DNA of 41,685 nucleotides from Clostridia bacterium (GCA_017502165.1 JAFVVO010000041.1:1-41685); one strand, 5' to 3'; shown: positions 32,154-40,498, numbered from the stretch's first letter. Program-made: numbers and translations. The notes: generated from the sequence alone by a model not told the origin.

Positions 32154-33416
32154 TTAAGAAATACCCAACTGCATTCCGTTAGCAGAACTCTTTTTTATAA
32201 TGTCTTCAATATTTTTGTATGCGTTTTTGCAGCTTGTCCAGTCTGAATCGTTAACGAAAATCTCAGGTCTTTCGCCGCTTAAATCAAACTCTCCGCAAGG
32301 AAGAACGTAATGCTCAAAGCCGTTAGTAAGCTGCTTGGCATAGATATAAACGGGCCTGCATTCCGCAGAAGAAATATACGCCTTGCCGTTTTTATCGCGC
32401 TCAACAAAAACGTTAATTACGGCACTCTCCTGACTCTTTTGCCCCGTAGTTACCGTAGGATGAGCAAGAATATTGCCAAGCGAATAAGCAATTACAACAG
32501 TCTTGCTCTCGCTTTTGTCCGTTACGATATTTTTGTACGTTATAGGCTGAAACACGTTAGAAAGCGTGCCCATAATAATATCTACGCCGCTTTTAACGAT
32601 TCTGTCTGCCAGCTTGCGCTGGTTTTGCGTAGGCTCTGCGGCAATTTCCTCGCCCCAGTTAAGTGACGCAATAACAATTTCCGCACCCAAGCCGCGCACC
32701 TTTTCAACGTCAGCCTTTACCTTTTCGCTTGACGATTCCACGTCAGATAAGTCAAGTGTAGAAATTCTTTCCTGCTCAAGCTCACTTTGGTTTGAAAACT
32801 CGTCCGTATAAGCTAAAACGGCTATTTTTATTCCGTTTACCTCACGAAGAATGTAATTTTCTTCTCCCTCAAGAGAAATTCCCACGTATGAAAGACCTGT
32901 GCTTTTTAATGCAGTTGCGGTATTTTTAATGCCCGCAGTAGATAAAAACGCCGACTTTTTGTTTGCGGCAACGCACAGATTAAAGCCTGCATTTTTGGCA
33001 GAAACGGCAATTTCCTTGGGATAATTAAAAATCGGTGATGCGGAAATAGATTCGTTATTTCCGTAAGCATCAAGCATACCCTGAAGGTTAAAAATCTTCA
33101 AATCACCGTCAAGAATCTTTTTAAGAGAAGCAAATTCTGTATCAAAATTATATTTTCCGTAAGCGTCGGAATTACTGGAAAGCAAAACGTCGTTAAGCGA
33201 AACGTTGCCTGCAAGCTGAATTTTAACCTTGTTTGACTTTGCTTCGGGAGTATTTTCAATATTATTGTCTGTGGGAATCGGAGGCTCCTGCGCGGGAAAC
33301 AGATTCATTATACCCGAAACTGCGTAAAACCCTATACACACGATAAGTGCAAGGGTAATCAGCATAGCAAGAACACTCTTTATAATTCTGAAATAATAGC
33401 TCTTAAAGTCTAACAT
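32154..33416 (-). CDS. CapA-family (PGA_cap) protein lacking metal-site residues
   Basis: 420 residues. One N-terminal membrane helix (about 12-38), then an extracellular CapA/metallophosphatase-like domain (62-400). The fold markers are present (VKIQLAGNVSLNDVL, KIFNLQGMLD, GIKIAVLAYTDEF, VIAYSLGNILAHP). The usual ligand motifs are changed: GD is GN (70-71), NLE is NLQ (110-112), NNH is NKK (152-154), LHWG is LNWG (252-255), and the GHxxH region is GTLSN (284-288). It is probably non-catalytic. Family members usually act in poly-gamma-glutamate capsule or surface polymer work. The ATG at 33416 has GGTGGAG before it. Confidence 0.8.
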   Translation of the reverse strand: MLDFKSYYFRIIKSVLAMLITLALIVCIGFYAVSGIMNLFPAQEPPIPTDNNIENTPEAKSNKVKIQLAGNVSLNDVLLSSNSDAYGKYNFDTEFASLKKILDGDLKIFNLQGMLDAYGNNESISASPIFNYPKEIAVSAKNAGFNLCVAANKKSAFLSTAGIKNTATALKSTGLSYVGISLEGEENYILREVNGIKIAVLAYTDEFSNQSELEQERISTLDLSDVESSSEKVKADVEKVRGLGAEIVIASLNWGEEIAAEPTQNQRKLADRIVKSGVDIIMGTLSNVFQPITYKNIVTDKSESKTVVIAYSLGNILAHPTVTTGQKSQESAVINVFVERDKNGKAYISSAECRPVYIYAKQLTNGFEHYVLPCGEFDLSGERPEIFVNDSDWTSCKNAYKNIEDIIKKSSANGMQLGIS

Positions 33417-33474
33417 ATCTCCACCGATGTGCAAAGACTGAAAAATCTTTACAAAAATAAGGTTTTATAGATAA

Positions 33475-33503
33475 ATTATACCATAAACGCGAGCTTTTAT
33501 CAA
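33475..33503 (-). promoter_or_regulatory. Promoter of CapA-like gene
   Basis: On the minus strand, TTGATA (33498-33503), 17 bases, TATAAT (33475-33480), with TGG before the -10 (extended -10). It lies directly downstream of the SH3 gene's stop codon. Confidence 0.8.
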
Positions 33504-33508
33504 TATAT

Positions 33509-33805
33509 TTATTTATTTTCAATTTTTTTAAGAAGATTTTTATATTTTTCTTCAAGCAAAACGTATTTTTCATAGTAACAGCAGGCTTCATTTTGACACA
33601 AGCAAACGGGTTTAGCAAAGCATTCACTTATACAACACCAGCCGCAAAAATTATTAAATTTAATTTTGCCCCAATTATCCCAGGTTTCAAGCACGTCAAT
33701 TACCGTACCCATAGGTATTACGCACAAAATTCCCGATGACGAATTAGGCTTAATACGCATATTCATATGTTCCTTATGTAGAATGTATTTTCCCGTTTTA
33801 TACAT
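33509..33805 (-). CDS. Cys-rich bacterial SH3-domain protein
   Basis: 98 residues with no signal peptide. Residues 14-60 resemble a bacterial SH3 domain (MRIKPNSSSGILCVIPMGT, then IDVLETWDNWGKIKFN and GWCCISE). The tail is a short charged helix (YEKYVLLEEKYKNLLKKIE). Nine cysteines in 98 residues is high, mostly in FCGWCC, ECF, VCLC and ACC. It lies downstream of a SASP gene, suggesting a spore-related role, but this is inference. I chose the ATG at 33805 (GGGAGGG site). A CATATCAT sequence about 25 bases upstream looks like a sporulation-sigma -10 box, without a good -35. Confidence 0.65.
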   Translation of the reverse strand: MYKTGKYILHKEHMNMRIKPNSSSGILCVIPMGTVIDVLETWDNWGKIKFNNFCGWCCISECFAKPVCLCQNEACCYYEKYVLLEEKYKNLLKKIENK

Positions 33806-33850
33806 TTTTATCCCTCCCATAAGATGATATGCGAAAGAATAAAAAATATG

Positions 33851-33877
33851 AAAAAATGCGGAGCATTTCTGCTCCGC
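33851..33877 (-). terminator. Terminator of the SASP gene
   Basis: GCGGAGCA and TGCTCCGC (33858-33865 with 33870-33877) form a perfect 8-bp stem closed, on the minus strand, by a GAAA tetraloop and followed by six T (33851-33856). Confidence 0.93.
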
Positions 33878-33886
33878 TGAATTGAG

Positions 33887-34042
33887 TTATTTTACGCTAC
33901 GTTCTGCAATTTCAATAGCCTTAGTTACCATATGACCGCAGTCACGGGACGAAACCTCACCCCAGCCTGAATTTTTAACTGTGTCATATACACCTAACTC
34001 TCTTGCTATTTCATACTTAAGAGCGTCTGACATTTTAGCCAT
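33887..34042 (-). CDS. Small acid-soluble spore protein, alpha/beta type (SspF-like)
   Basis: 51 residues. MSDALKYEIARELGVYDTV, then SGWGEVSSRDCGHMVTKAIEIAE match the alpha/beta SASP family, closest to the minor SspF group by eye. Such proteins coat DNA in the spore core and protect it; they are made in the forespore. The start at 34042 has CGGAG before it; a longer frame would run into the kinase gene. A strong terminator follows. I could not find a convincing sigma-G promoter. Confidence 0.9.
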   Translation of the reverse strand: MAKMSDALKYEIARELGVYDTVKNSGWGEVSSRDCGHMVTKAIEIAERSVK

Positions 34043-34076
34043 TTTATTTTCTCCGTTTATTTTTTTAGTAAGCGAA

Positions 34077-35564
34077 TCAATCTTCACTTACGATATTATT
34101 ATCTGCCAAACGAAGAACTTTATTTGTGGAATTTTCAGGCAATTTTAATTCAAACCAGAAATTTGAACCAACGCCAACCGTGCTTTCAATGCCGAAATCG
34201 GCAGAATGCTTAACTAAAATTGTTTTTACAATCGAAAGACCGAGTCCGGTCCCCACCTTCGAACGAATATGCGTTTTTGATCGGTAATACCTATCCCAGA
34301 CGTTCGGTATTTCCTCCTTTGAAATTCCGGCGCCAGTATCAATAACCTCAACCTTAACGCTATCGAATTTTTTAGTAATACGCACCTGCACCTTCTTGTC
34401 TTCACCGGTGTAATTTATGGCATTGCTAAGTAAATTATAAAGCACCTGCTCAATTCTTGCCTCATCGCCGAAAACGTAGGCCTCCTGAGGCGCCTCAAGC
34501 TCGAAGATATAACCCTCTTGTGTTAAACCGGAAAATCTTTCTAAAATCTTAGTTGTAGTTTTAGAAATATTAAACGGACGGATTTCCAGCTCTTCGCGGA
34601 CGTTTTCCTCCCGTGAAAGTTCTAAAATATCGTTAACAAGCAGGGAAAGTCTGTCAGTTTCATCAATGATAATCTGCAGGTTTTTCTCACGTTTTTCCTT
34701 GTTATCTCCCGAAATGTCCCTGATCATTTCCGCATACATTTTAATCATTGTAAGAGGAGTACGCAAATCGTGGGAAACGTTAGCCATAAGCTCTCTGCGG
34801 AACTGTGCGGACTTTGAAATCTCCTCCGAAGCATAAGCAAGGGCATTTGAAAGCTCACCGATTTCATTTATAGCGCCTTCCGTAGTGAAATCTACGTTAA
34901 GATTGCCAAGAGCAAGCTCTCGTGCCGATGCGGTCAGCTTTTCAACGGGACGGGAGAATCTACGCGCAATACCGTAAGCAATGGCTGCAGAAAAGATTAA
35001 AACAATTATCGTTATTGACACAAACTGCTTGCGAATAACCGTCACAACCGAATCAATAGGTTCAAGCTGCGCTAAAACGTAAATATACACTCCGTCAGCG
35101 TCGGAATCAACCGAATGTGCCGCATAGAGAAAAACGTTGTTTTTATTCTTTATTCTCTCGCCTTCAAGGCGGAAATATACTTCCTTTTTCTCGCTTTTAT
35201 TTAACATTTCAATAACGTTACCGATAGAATCGCTGTACGCTTCAAACTTTTTAACTCTGTCGGGCGTCATTTCACCCATTGAATCGTGGGCGCTTAAAAT
35301 GGTGTTTTCTTCATCGGTAATAATAATGGCAACGTTATCGTGAAAAGCTTTATTCTTAACGGTTTCTTCATTCAATCTGTCTTGTTGATGAAGGCTTACA
35401 AGCTCGCGGGCATTCGTCAAAGTTTCCTTTGCCATGGTACCGATATAGGTATACTGCAGAAATGCCGTTTGCAAAATCCAAATAAGTACAAGCAAAAACA
35501 CTGAAAACAGTGAGAAATATTCCCAAATTTTCAGCTTTACGCCTTGTTTACTCTTCTGTTTCAA
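34077..35564 (-). CDS. Two-component sensor histidine kinase
   Basis: 495 residues. Membrane helices at about 16-40 and 182-200 enclose an extracellular sensor region. A HAMP linker follows (201-255), then HisKA with the phospho-acceptor His265 in VSHDLRTPLTMIKMY, and HATPase_c with N box LYNLLSNAINYT, G1 DTGAGISKEEI, F box VWDRYYRS and G2 GTGLGLSIVK. The start codon is TTG at 35564, inside the end of the regulator gene (17-base overlap), with GTAGGG upstream; no ATG is usable without losing the first helix. Signal unknown. Confidence 0.92.
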   Translation of the reverse strand: MKQKSKQGVKLKIWEYFSLFSVFLLVLIWILQTAFLQYTYIGTMAKETLTNARELVSLHQQDRLNEETVKNKAFHDNVAIIITDEENTILSAHDSMGEMTPDRVKKFEAYSDSIGNVIEMLNKSEKKEVYFRLEGERIKNKNNVFLYAAHSVDSDADGVYIYVLAQLEPIDSVVTVIRKQFVSITIIVLIFSAAIAYGIARRFSRPVEKLTASARELALGNLNVDFTTEGAINEIGELSNALAYASEEISKSAQFRRELMANVSHDLRTPLTMIKMYAEMIRDISGDNKEKREKNLQIIIDETDRLSLLVNDILELSREENVREELEIRPFNISKTTTKILERFSGLTQEGYIFELEAPQEAYVFGDEARIEQVLYNLLSNAINYTGEDKKVQVRITKKFDSVKVEVIDTGAGISKEEIPNVWDRYYRSKTHIRSKVGTGLGLSIVKTILVKHSADFGIESTVGVGSNFWFELKLPENSTNKVLRLADNNIVSED

Positions 35565-36228
35565 AAATGTACCCTACCCCTCGAACAGTAGAAATCAAAT
35601 CTCTGTAAGGACCAATGCTGTTACGAAGCATCTTAATATGCGTATCAACCGTTCTGTCGTCACCAAAGAACTCGTATCCCCAAACCTCAGAGAGAAGCTT
35701 ATTTCTCGAAAGAGCAATATTTTTATTCTTTATAAGGAAATTAAGCAAATCGTACTCCTTTGGCGTAAGGTCAATACGCTTGCCGTCAATGAACACCTTT
35801 CTGGCAGAAGTGTCAATATCAATGCCCTTAATGATTATGTGCTTGTTTTCCTGAGTTTTAACGCAGTTTTCCCTGCGCGACACTATAACGTTAATGCGCG
35901 CCATAACCTCTTTAGGCGAAAAGGGCTTAACAACGTAATCGTCAATACCAAGCTCAAAGCCGAAAAGCTTATCGTATTCTTCACCGCGCGCCGAAAGCAT
36001 TAAAACGGGAATATCCTTCGTCTTCCTGATTTCCTTGCAGGCAGAAAAGCCGTCAAGACGCGGCATCATAATATCCATAATTATAACGTCAAAATCGTTT
36101 GCCTTGCACTTGTTAACCGCATCCATGCCGTCAACAGCCTCAGTAACAACGTGACCTTCAAACTCAGCGTATTCGCGCAGACCGATGCGGATATTTTCCT
36201 CATCGTCAACAATAAGTACTCTTGCCAT
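35548..36228 (-). CDS. OmpR/PhoB-family response regulator
   Basis: 226 residues. Receiver domain (1-118) with acidic pair DDEE (8-11), phospho-acceptor Asp52 in IIMDIMMPRLDG, and Lys in VVKPFSP. A C-terminal winged helix (about 130-225) includes LTPKEYDLLNFLIKN and DDRTVDTHIKMLRNSIG, then STVRGVGYIFE. Controls genes in response to the partner kinase encoded in overlap downstream. The ribosome site is AAGGATG. Confidence 0.95.
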   Translation of the reverse strand: MARVLIVDDEENIRIGLREYAEFEGHVVTEAVDGMDAVNKCKANDFDVIIMDIMMPRLDGFSACKEIRKTKDIPVLMLSARGEEYDKLFGFELGIDDYVVKPFSPKEVMARINVIVSRRENCVKTQENKHIIIKGIDIDTSARKVFIDGKRIDLTPKEYDLLNFLIKNKNIALSRNKLLSEVWGYEFFGDDRTVDTHIKMLRNSIGPYRDLISTVRGVGYIFETEE

Positions 36229-36386
36229 AAAACTTCATCCTTTCGAATTTTAATCTTGCAGTATTATTCTACAACAATAATGTGAAAACCCTATGATAGA
36301 ATTGTAGTTGCTTTATTGAAATTTTTACTAAAAGTATTTTAACACATTTATTAAAGAAAATAAACAAAAATTTTTTAAGAAAATGT

Positions 36387-36415
36387 TTGACAAATTTTTA
36401 AGGTTGTTATATACT
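36387..36415 (+). promoter_or_regulatory. Sigma-A promoter of tRNA-Arg/rpmB
   Basis: Consensus TTGACA (36387-36392), 17 bases, TATACT (36410-36415). The start would fall about 14 bases before the tRNA. Confidence 0.85.
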
Positions 36416-36435
36416 ATCAGCGTTGTTCAGGACAC

Positions 36436-36512
36436 GTGCGCGTAGCTCAGCTGGATAGAGTAACTGGCTACGAACCAGTAGATCGGGGGTTCGAGTCCCT
36501 TCGCGCACACCA
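36436..36512 (+). tRNA. tRNA-Arg (anticodon ACG), CCA encoded
   Basis: 77 nt. Acceptor GTGCGCG (36436-36442) pairs with CGCGCAC (36502-36508), then discriminator A and CCA. The D arm has AGCTCAGCTGGATAGAG, the anticodon stem ACTGG/CCAGT encloses CTACGAA (anticodon ACG), and the T arm has GGTTCGAGTCC. A34 would be converted to inosine by TadA to read CGN codons. Confidence 0.96.
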
Positions 36513-36562
36513 AAGAGCAACGCTCTCAATTTTTTATCATCCGAAGAAGGAGGTGTCAAATC

Positions 36563-36754
36563 ATGGCAAAATATTGCGAGATTTGTCAGAAAGGCGTTAT
36601 GTCAGGCAACAAAGTTAGCCACTCAAACCGCCGCACAAGAACATACTGGGCACCTAATGTTCAGAAAGTAAGAGCCATCGTTGACGGTTCACCCAAGCAG
36701 ATTTGCGTTTGCACTCGTTGCCTCCGCTCCGGCAAGGTAACAAGAGCTCTGTAA
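36563..36754 (+). CDS. rpmB: 50S ribosomal protein L28
   Basis: 63 residues, normal length. AKYCEICQKGVMSGNKVSHSN, then RRTRTYWAPNVQKVRAIVDG are the L28 signature. Two CxxC pairs (CEIC near residue 4 and CTRC near residue 51) make this the zinc-binding (C+) form. It has a GGAGG site and is likely cotranscribed with the upstream tRNA. Gene order places it alone, not in a ribosomal operon. Confidence 0.96.
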   Translation: MAKYCEICQKGVMSGNKVSHSNRRTRTYWAPNVQKVRAIVDGSPKQICVCTRCLRSGKVTRAL

Positions 36755-36772
36755 TTAAAAATTGCACAAATT

Positions 36773-36803
36773 AAAGCTGTTACGTTTTGTAGCAGCTTTT
36801 TTT
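36773..36803 (+). terminator. Terminator of rpmB
   Basis: An 11-bp stem (36773-36783 with 36789-36799, one G-U pair; core AAAGCTG/CAGCTTT) is followed by a T-run to 36803. Confidence 0.9.
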
Positions 36804-36841
36804 GTTGTTAATATCTTTAGCGGTTTCTGTAACAATACTCT

Positions 36842-36875
36842 AAAAAAACAGACAGTCGGTTTACCCTACTGTCTG
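36842..36875 (-). terminator. Terminator of the spoIIIA operon
   Basis: CAGACAGT (36849-36856) and ACTGTCTG (36868-36875) form an 8-bp stem followed, on the minus strand, by seven T (36842-36848). It lies 7 bases after the spoIIIAH stop. Confidence 0.9.
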
Positions 36876-36882
36876 CTTTAAT

Positions 36883-37371
36883 TTATTCTGCCTGAATTAC
36901 CTTAACCTCGCCTGCGGTGTACTGAGTTTCGGTAGTTACGATGTCAAGAATCTGTGCAACCTTTGTTTGCGTTAATTCCGCGTCTTTAACTACGATATTA
37001 ACCGAGGTTGTTCCGAAGGTTACGATAGCGTCCTCAAAGCCCTTTGCAACAAGCAAGCCTTCTAACGTGCTTTCAAGCTCCATATTGGCAACAATCTCCA
37101 TTTTCATCTGCTGAGCCTCGTTAATGGTCTGAGCATCGGTATTTGCGTTTGTTATAACGCTCTCTAAATATGTAAGCTCTTCTTCACGGTTAGATAATCT
37201 TTCGCTTTTATATGTTGTAAAGAAGTTAGAGGTTTCAACCTCCTGCTCGTTTTTGTCTGCCGACGGATTTTCGTTATTTTGGGCAAGATACTTCCAGTTT
37301 AACAGTCCCGTTACAAGCAACAACACCACCATTGCCGCTACTACCATTGCTTTTCTGCTGATTTTGAACAT
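36883..37371 (-). CDS. spoIIIAH: Stage III sporulation protein AH
   Basis: 162 residues. One membrane helix (about 8-26), then a charged linker and the YscJ/FliF-like ring-building domain (about 60-160: YLESVITNANTDAQTINEAQ, MEIVANMELESTLEGLLVAKG, VTFGTTSVNIVVKD). In the mother cell outer forespore membrane it binds SpoIIQ across the intermembrane space, forming part of the feeding-tube complex. Shorter than the B. subtilis protein (218), as in Clostridia. It has a GGAGAG site and is the last operon gene. Confidence 0.93.
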   Translation of the reverse strand: MFKISRKAMVVAAMVVLLLVTGLLNWKYLAQNNENPSADKNEQEVETSNFFTTYKSERLSNREEELTYLESVITNANTDAQTINEAQQMKMEIVANMELESTLEGLLVAKGFEDAIVTFGTTSVNIVVKDAELTQTKVAQILDIVTTETQYTAGEVKVIQAE

Positions 37372-37383
37372 AATTCTCTCTCC

Positions 37384-37920
37384 TTAATTCATTGTAAATA
37401 TTTCAACTTGGTTCGGTGAAACCTGCAAAACCGTTTCCACCGCCTTTTGCAAATTGATGCGAACGTTTATGTTGTCGGCACCCTGCGCAACAACAATTAC
37501 CCCTTTAATTTCAGGCTCCTTTTCTAAAATTACCAACGGATTTTCACCGTTGCCCGAGCCGATAGTAACGGGAGCTTTATTTTCTACAACCGTTTCCGAC
37601 TCCTTAACTGAGCCGTTTTCCGATTTTTCCGTAACAGTATTGGTTTGTGTTTCCGTGGTATTTGCACAGATCACCTCACCTAAGCTTTCGTAGGTTATCA
37701 TTACGCGCACGTTACCTGCGCCCTTAATGTTGCTTAAAACCGCTTCAAGCTTTTCTTCGTTTGAGATTTTTTGTTCCGTATTATTAGATATGCTTACGTT
37801 TTCCCGATTAGAACTTTCTACGGGCAAAAAATAAATTAAAACCGCCACCGCACACAAAAGGGAAAGCACTGCAATTTTAAGCTTTTTTGATTCTTTAATT
37901 CTTTCTAAAAACTCTTTCAT
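37384..37920 (-). CDS. spoIIIAG: Stage III sporulation protein AG
   Basis: 178 residues. One helix near 15-31, a variable linker, then a ring-building domain (LEAVLSNIKGAGNVRVMITYE near 58; EKEPEIKGVIVVAQGADN near 134; LQKAVETVLQV near 157). It forms a large ring in the spore channel complex. It overlaps spoIIIAF by four bases (ATGA). Confidence 0.93.
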   Translation of the reverse strand: MKEFLERIKESKKLKIAVLSLLCAVAVLIYFLPVESSNRENVSISNNTEQKISNEEKLEAVLSNIKGAGNVRVMITYESLGEVICANTTETQTNTVTEKSENGSVKESETVVENKAPVTIGSGNGENPLVILEKEPEIKGVIVVAQGADNINVRINLQKAVETVLQVSPNQVEIFTMN

Positions 37921-38354
37921 TCTTTCTCCGATATAATTATATTTTCCTTATCAACAGAATATACGCTGCTTAAAGTGTTTTTAAGCGCTTCAACCGTAAC
38001 CGCGCGCACCGCCTCCTCTAAAAGCTTATCACCTTTTGGAAAAATAACTATTTTTTCAATTTTATTTTTGTTCTGAAAAACCGAAACAGACGCATCCTCA
38101 AATCCTTTAACGCTCTGTACGGTGCTTTCTATTGCAGAAGTAAAATCAAATACCTGCTCACTGTGCTCCGGAATTTCTAATTTGTCCATTTTGAAAGAAA
38201 AAATCGGTGAAATAATGCAAACGCTTAAAATAATCCCCAAAGCAAAGCTTGCATATTTTTTTACGTTGCCTTCCGGAACGAAGCATTCCGCAATCAGTGT
38301 TAAAACTGACACGCCCGTTATAGACAACACGTAATTTTTCAGCCATTCAATCAT
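37917..38354 (-). CDS. spoIIIAF: Stage III sporulation protein AF
   Basis: 145 residues from the ATG at 38354, which overlaps the spoIIIAE stop (ATGA); a longer frame upstream lies inside spoIIIAE and is not used. Two membrane helices (about 10-28 and 34-54) are followed by a small soluble domain (ESTVQSVKGFEDASVSVFQN). Weakly conserved family; the assignment rests on helices and position between AE and AG. Confidence 0.88.
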   Translation of the reverse strand: MIEWLKNYVLSITGVSVLTLIAECFVPEGNVKKYASFALGIILSVCIISPIFSFKMDKLEIPEHSEQVFDFTSAIESTVQSVKGFEDASVSVFQNKNKIEKIVIFPKGDKLLEEAVRAVTVEALKNTLSSVYSVDKENIIISEKE

Positions 38355-39445
38355 AAAACAGAACTTCCCGCACAAGTAATAATTCCAAGAAAAATAAACC
38401 ACAAAACGCTGACACCGATTAAGGAAACACAAACAAGCTTAAGATATTCGCATACCGACGCAATCTGACTTATTATACTTTGGCTTGTAAAGGGCTGAAC
38501 GCACGCAGAAAAGACGTTAAGAATCAATATCAGGCTTACTAAATTAAGTATCGGCGCAACAACCATTCCTGCAATTACGATTATTCCTGCAATTCCTGCG
38601 GCGCTTTTTAAGTGATACGCGCTCGAAAGCACCATTGAAAGACTGTCGCTTATTGAGCTTCCAATTATCGGAACAGTAGTATTTATAGCGTATTTAATGC
38701 CTTTTATTGAAATTCCGTCACGAACTCCTGCTGTCAGTCCTTGAATACCTAATATAGCTGAATAAACGGTAAATAAGCCGCCAAGTGCCCAGGTTGACAC
38801 AGTTTTAAGCAATTCGTTAATCCCGCTAAGCTTATCGCCTGAAAGGGCGCAATTTACGCTTGTAACAACACATCCTGCACAAAGCAGAGGAAACACAAGA
38901 TGCACAATAAATAAAATCATCGTTGACGAAATAGTTGCCATAGGCGCAAGGGAAGTTACACTCCCTCCTGCCCCGCTTGCCGCAAGAAGCGTTACTATGG
39001 GCGGCGTCAGGCTTTGGGTAAAGCTCATAACGGAAAGCAGAACCTCCTTGCTTTCTGAAAGAATGCTGCCAACTATTCCGAACAACAGCACCGAGAAAAC
39101 AATTTTTCCTCCAAGAAGCGCCGTAGCTTCAATTTTGGGACTGAAAAACTTAAAGTTTTCAAGCACGGCTAAAATTATAACCACACTCAGCATTCCGCTG
39201 ATTAAAGGTAAATTTTTCTTAACCGAGGAAAAAAGCAGCTCCAAAATCCCCATAAACAGATTTTCCGAATCAAATATCGGTTGGTTGGAGAGTATTTTAT
39301 CTATTATTTCTCCGCCGGAGCCAAATAAAGAGGTTTCCTCTCCAATAGCAAAGCTTTCATCTAAAATATCTGCATCAATAGGCTCAGCGGATACGGAAAC
39401 GGTAAGGATTAAAAACAAAATTAAAACGAACAAAAGCTTCTTCAT
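38351..39445 (-). CDS. spoIIIAE: Stage III sporulation protein AE
   Basis: 364 residues. Signal-like N-terminus (MKKLLFVLILFLILTVSVSA), then a polytopic protein of about seven membrane helices with the family's NCALSGDKLSGINELLKTVS and GIQGLTAGVRDGISIKG stretches. A channel or transport-like component of the SpoIIIA complex. It overlaps AD by four bases. Confidence 0.93.
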   Translation of the reverse strand: MKKLLFVLILFLILTVSVSAEPIDADILDESFAIGEETSLFGSGGEIIDKILSNQPIFDSENLFMGILELLFSSVKKNLPLISGMLSVVIILAVLENFKFFSPKIEATALLGGKIVFSVLLFGIVGSILSESKEVLLSVMSFTQSLTPPIVTLLAASGAGGSVTSLAPMATISSTMILFIVHLVFPLLCAGCVVTSVNCALSGDKLSGINELLKTVSTWALGGLFTVYSAILGIQGLTAGVRDGISIKGIKYAINTTVPIIGSSISDSLSMVLSSAYHLKSAAGIAGIIVIAGMVVAPILNLVSLILILNVFSACVQPFTSQSIISQIASVCEYLKLVCVSLIGVSVLWFIFLGIITCAGSSVL

Positions 39446-39816
39446 TGTATCTCCGTTGCAAAAGTTATAAGCTTGTCAACGTAAGGCAAGCAAACCGTCA
39501 AAACAAGTATTTTTACTGCCAATTCTACCTTATCCGCTATGGAGTTTTCGCCTGCATCTCTGCAAAGCTGAACCCCCCACTGCCCCACAAAGCTTATAAA
39601 GGTTATTTTAACAACCGACGAAATCCATTCGGCAGAAACGTTAAGCACATTCAGCTTTTGCCTGATATCTACCACGTCTTCAAGAATAAAAAATATTAAT
39701 GCGCAACCGATACAAATTGACGCACCTACGGTAAACTCGGGCGCATATTTTTTTATCAATATAAGCGTGCAAACTGCAACCAGCGCAAAAGCAACTATAG
39801 AAAAAATCTTATCCAT
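39442..39816 (-). CDS. spoIIIAD: Stage III sporulation protein AD
   Basis: 124 residues with about three to four membrane helices. FISFVGQWGVQLCRDAGENS, then IADKVELAVKILVLTVCLPYV is the AC/AD family core. It starts one base into the AC stop (TAATG). Confidence 0.92.
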   Translation of the reverse strand: MDKIFSIVAFALVAVCTLILIKKYAPEFTVGASICIGCALIFFILEDVVDIRQKLNVLNVSAEWISSVVKITFISFVGQWGVQLCRDAGENSIADKVELAVKILVLTVCLPYVDKLITFATEIQ

Positions 39817-40013
39817 CAGTATAGATTGAAGGCGGATTTAATGGTGGAGAAGAAGTCACTTACCATATCAACCGCCATCAAAAGAACTATAATTAAGCCT
39901 GCAACCGTCGAAATCAGAGCAATGTCTTCCCTGCCCCAACGTGTTAAAAGCTGATTTATGATCGTAACTAAAATCCCAATTCCTGCAATTTTGAAAATTA
40001 TATCAATACTCAT
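39816..40013 (-). CDS. spoIIIAC: Stage III sporulation protein AC
   Basis: 65 residues with two membrane helices. IDIIFKIAGIGILVTIINQL, then TRWGREDIALISTVAG are typical. The start overlaps the AB stop by four bases. Confidence 0.93.
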   Translation of the reverse strand: MSIDIIFKIAGIGILVTIINQLLTRWGREDIALISTVAGLIIVLLMAVDMVSDFFSTIKSAFNLY

Positions 40014-40498
40014 ACAAGCAACACGGCAATAAAAACCCCCATCATAAGTGCAAGACGCGGAGCGGTTTTAATTTTTCCGTTTAATTCCTCCTGTAACTGT
40101 TTTTTGTATATTTCAAGTGATAACACTGCCTCCTCAAGCAGAGCGCCTATACCGATTACATCACTGCTTTCCTGGGCAAAAAGAAGTGATGGCTTAATTA
40201 TTTCAATGCATTTTGCCTCAACGGAATTTTGGCATTTGTAGCTTTCCAGCAAATCCTTGATGCTTTCACTTTTATTTTCAGCAAGATACCCGGTAAAGCC
40301 TTTTTCTCTGCCGCAACACCTGGCAAAAAAATCAAACATATTTATTCCCGAATAAGTTACCGCGCTTTTGAAGGTTTGAATAAACAATATGTAATCCGAA
40401 ACGGTTAAAATCCTCTCATTAATTCCGCGAGCAAACTCCCTGCCGATAAAATAAGCGCAGAAGCACAACACGGAGCCAAATAAAACCTTAATAGCCAT
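40010..40498 (-). CDS. spoIIIAB: Stage III sporulation protein AB
   Basis: 162 residues from the ATG at 40498; a GTG seven codons earlier is possible. N-terminal and C-terminal membrane helices enclose a helical domain (REFARGINERILTVSDYILF, KTAPRLALMMGVFIAVLLV near the end), a GspF-like fold in the family. It overlaps AA by 11 bases. Confidence 0.9.
   Translation of the reverse strand: MAIKVLFGSVLCFCAYFIGREFARGINERILTVSDYILFIQTFKSAVTYSGINMFDFFARCCGREKGFTGYLAENKSESIKDLLESYKCQNSVEAKCIEIIKPSLLFAQESSDVIGIGALLEEAVLSLEIYKKQLQEELNGKIKTAPRLALMMGVFIAVLLV

Noticed and set aside
36229-36386. Promoter of the two-component system
   Set aside because: Several AT-rich -10-like boxes are present on the minus strand but no pair with acceptable spacing stands out.
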